Positions 62,190 to 64,000 of a DNA stretch of 64,000 nucleotides are shown one piece after another; position 1 is the stretch's first letter, and every line of letters starts with the position of its first letter. The stretch lies in NCBI RefSeq assembly GCF_002196705.1, contig NZ_NADJ01000040.1, forward strand, positions 372,001 to 436,000, read 5' to 3'. Source of the DNA: Desulfosporosinus sp. FKB. Lineage in GTDB: Bacteria > Bacillota > Desulfitobacteriia > Desulfitobacteriales > Desulfitobacteriaceae. Below the pieces are notes generated by a model. That model had not been told where the DNA came from, made no database searches, and worked only from the letters and a program-made list of their open reading frames with translations. Both the position numbers and the translations under genes were made by a program.

Positions 62190-62965
62190 CAGCTGTTTCC
62201 CCCTGCCGCTAGTTTTCTCTTCTGCTCAATTCCATAAGGTTTTAACCATTTCATAATTATTAAACTTAAGGCTAAATAAAACATGATCAAAACGAACAAG
62301 AACCAATCCGCGTATGGCCACTGAACACCTAAACCCTCTCCAGTCCAGAAAGTGCCAAAGGTAACCAGCATTATCCCTACAGAAAATTTCAGGGTGTTTT
62401 CCGGAATCTTCGTCAACGGCCCTCGAATTAACAATCCCAGGATCACAACCATGATTAATGCCAATAAAGCTCCCTCTGCAGCTGTCCAAATCCCGCTGAG
62501 CCTATCCGCAGAAACTGTAGAACCGAAGGTAATAACAATGAATGCTACTTCCAACCCCTCTAAGAGAACACTTTTATAGGAAGTAAGAAAACCAAAGCCA
62601 TTAAACTTCCGAGGTTCGGCTTCCCCGTGGGCCCGAAGTTCTCGCATCCGCTCTTCATAAATTGCTGCTTCATCATGCATGGATTTCAAACCACTATAAC
62701 GGAGCAAAGCTTTTTTAAGCCATTGCATGCCAAAGAGGATCAGAATAATTCCAATGACTTGTCTCAATACCTCAATGGGAATAAACATGACTAAGGTTGA
62801 GCCGAAAACAGCCACCAAAACTGCCAGGGTCAAAGCCGCAGCACCGGCACCAAGCAAACTGCTCCTCCAATTAATTGTCACACCAACAACCAATACAATA
62901 GTAAGCGCTTCCACAAATTCGACCATAGAAGCTAGAAAAGGCGGTAAGATTGAAGACCAGAACAT
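62189..62965 (-). CDS. COG4280-like polytopic membrane protein (FTR1-like E-x-x-E motifs)
   Basis: 258 aa, about seven membrane helices in two similar halves: SMVEFVEALTIVLVVGV near the start and VLLEGLEVAFIVITFG in the middle carry Glu-x-x-Glu motifs as in iron permease FTR1 and related metal transporters. Between them lies a charged loop (DEAAIYEERMRELRAHGEAEPRKF). Function is not known; metal transport is a guess from the motif. ATG at 62965 follows GGAGAATGAAA. A long palindrome lies 70 bases upstream. Confidence 0.7.
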   Translation of the reverse strand: MFWSSILPPFLASMVEFVEALTIVLVVGVTINWRSSLLGAGAAALTLAVLVAVFGSTLVMFIPIEVLRQVIGIILILFGMQWLKKALLRYSGLKSMHDEAAIYEERMRELRAHGEAEPRKFNGFGFLTSYKSVLLEGLEVAFIVITFGSTVSADRLSGIWTAAEGALLALIMVVILGLLIRGPLTKIPENTLKFSVGIMLVTFGTFWTGEGLGVQWPYADWFLFVLIMFYLALSLIIMKWLKPYGIEQKRKLAAGGNS

Positions 62966-63034
62966 TTTCATTCTCCTTTCAATAGATCCACAACACAAGT
63001 TTATTCTTTAGAATCGTTATGGACGGCACTAGTG

Positions 63035-63072
63035 TAAAATAGTAATGTAACGAATGTTACATTACTATTTTA
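63035..63072. promoter_or_regulatory. Perfect 17-bp palindrome upstream of the COG4280-like gene
   Basis: TAAAATAGTAATGTAAC (63035-63051) and its exact reverse complement (63056-63072) flank GAAT. Location 70 bases upstream of the start suggests an operator; the inner GTAAC-GAAT-GTTAC core suggests a TetR/MarR-type dimer site. No U-run follows, so a terminator is less likely. Confidence 0.5.
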
Positions 63073-63117
63073 CTATGCCTAATAAACAGTGACAATATCT
63101 TTAAAATATATTCAAGC

Positions 63118-63162
63118 GTAAGACTCCCATTTCTATAAGTGGGAGAGGTTCCGAATTCACTG
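63118..63162. repeat. IS200/IS605-like palindromic unit, copy 3
   Basis: GTAAGACTCCCATTTCTATAAG then TGGGAGAGGTTCCGAATTCACTG. Same architecture as copies 1 and 2 with changes in the stem (CTCCCATTT/ATAAGTGGGAG). It lies behind the ABC ATPase gene. Confidence 0.6.
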
Positions 63163-63170
63163 ACCGCCAT

Positions 63171-64000
63171 TCAGCATATGGCAGCCATCTTACCATTATC
63201 CGACATCTCTCTTAGAATCCGACATCGTTCTGCCGACAGCCATAATTGGATAGGATCAGAAACCTCGATTTCTTGAGTACTCCATACCTCTAGCTGAATA
63301 TCAGGTGCTTTTTCTAATGCTGCTCTGTATTGCCATGTGACCCCCTGAAAGGATCGTTGGAGAACTATGGCCCCCAGAAGCGCCCCAGGGTCCTGACCTT
63401 GAGTATTGATTAATATATCTCCCGAACGTATCATTACTTTTGCCTCTTGCCCCAGTGTGAGCTTTCCCAAGGTATAGATATTAAGTCCCTGACAATTGAC
63501 TAAAGAATAGTCACCGCATCGTTCAATAACCCGACCGTGTAGTATATTGGAACAACCCAGGAAATTGGCAGCAAAAACCGTAGCCGGTTCACGATAGAGC
63601 TTGGTGGGGCTATTTGCTTGTTCGATCCTCCCCTGGTTCAGGAGAATCACCTGATCAGCCAGACTTAAGGCCTCGGCTTGATCATGGGTAACATAAACAG
63701 TTGTTATACCAGCCCCACGTACAATGCGCATAATCTCCCAGCGCATTTTCTCCCTCAGCTGAGCATCTAAACTGGACAAAGGTTCATCCATAAGCATTAA
63801 GGAAGGATGAGTTACTAAGGCTCGAGCAATTGCCACCCGCTGACGCTGTCCTCCTGACAATTGATTCGGGTATCGCTTTTCAAAACCATTCATCTGTACG
63901 GCATCAAGAACTTCAGCCACCTGTTCTCTGATCTTCTTAAGCGGACACTTTTTTAACCGCAGACTAAAAGCAATATTTTCAAAAACATTCATATGAGGCC
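63171..64000 (-). CDS. ABC transporter ATP-binding protein (Fe3+/spermidine/sulfate type), partial
   Basis: The C-terminal 276 aa are visible; the frame continues to the window edge (FPHMNVFENIAFSLRL is the usual mid-Q-loop word, so the Walker A lies outside). Signature QLSGGQRQRVAIARALV, Walker B LMLMDEPLSSLDAQL and H-loop VYVTHDQAEALSLAD are intact, then a TOBE-type domain (GCSNILHGRVIERCGDYSLVNCQGLNIYTLG). The subfamily (FbpC/PotA/CysA) cannot be settled without the permease genes. Confidence 0.9.
   Translation of the reverse strand, partial: PHMNVFENIAFSLRLKKCPLKKIREQVAEVLDAVQMNGFEKRYPNQLSGGQRQRVAIARALVTHPSLMLMDEPLSSLDAQLREKMRWEIMRIVRGAGITTVYVTHDQAEALSLADQVILLNQGRIEQANSPTKLYREPATVFAANFLGCSNILHGRVIERCGDYSLVNCQGLNIYTLGKLTLGQEAKVMIRSGDILINTQGQDPGALLGAIVLQRSFQGVTWQYRAALEKAPDIQLEVWSTQEIEVSDPIQLWLSAERCRILREMSDNGKMAAIC

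Overview
The window looks like chromosome from an anaerobic, spore-forming Firmicute of the Desulfitobacterium/Desulfosporosinus/Heliobacteria group (Peptococcaceae-like). The evidence is spoIIP, a T-box in front of leuS, the gene order lepA ... rpsT/holA/comEC/comEA ... leuS/rsfS/yqeK/nadD, TTG/GTG starts with strong Shine-Dalgarno sequences, and a nif cluster in the order nifI1-nifI2-nifH-D-K-E-N-X-fdx-nifB-nifV, which is the order known from Heliobacterium chlorum. The genus is an inference; no rRNA gene is present.

Layout. 1-2.1 kb: 5' part of lepA, a small CMD-family gene and an unassigned structured RNA candidate. 2.1-9.5 kb (minus strand): a multi-cluster Fe-S protein and two adjacent molybdate/tungstate ABC systems (modB-C-A-D and modA-B-C). 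9.8-13.8 kb: an aldehyde dehydrogenase with a sigma-54 promoter, divergent from its probable enhancer-binding activator. 14.4-25.5 kb (minus): the nif cluster and, just upstream, a HutP-family RNA-binding regulator. Molybdate uptake, NifV/NifB/NifEN cofactor synthesis, NifHDK and the two PII-like NifI proteins form one functional unit: Mo supply, FeMo-co assembly, catalysis and ammonia switch-off. 25.7-42.7 kb: housekeeping genes (murJ, spoIIP, rpsT, holA, comEC/EA, phoH-like, leuS, rsfS, yqeK, nadD), interrupted by non-coding structured repeats. 42.7-52.7 kb: an AT-rich accessory island flanked by imperfect ~195-bp direct repeats derived from the nadD start and its upstream region. It holds a secreted CWB2/trypsin-like protease and a row of small, mostly membrane-bound hypothetical genes separated by a recurrent intergenic motif. 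52.8-60.2 kb (plus): a YitT-type protein, a K+ channel, an unknown membrane protein, and a surface-polysaccharide group (glf, two paralogous GT2 enzymes around a flippase-like protein). 60.2-64 kb (minus): a lipoprotein, a zinc-dependent phospholipase C-like protein, a two-gene membrane operon, and a partial ABC ATPase.

The most interesting observation is a possible RNA-based control layer on nitrogen fixation. hutP lies directly upstream of nif. The nifI2-nifH gap carries five GAG triplets separated by exactly four bases, which matches the spacing of the HutP target known from Bacillus hut. The hutP-nifI1 gap contains a promoter-like site, an intrinsic terminator and a small leader ORF coupled to nifI1, and hutP itself has a terminator in its own leader. 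Other points for a second look are the candidate RNA at 1.9 kb, tandem 148-bp repeats at 34.3 kb, a roughly 150-190-bp structured element present twice behind housekeeping genes, solitary IS200/IS605-like palindromes, the island boundaries, and a K+-channel-like protein with an altered selectivity filter.
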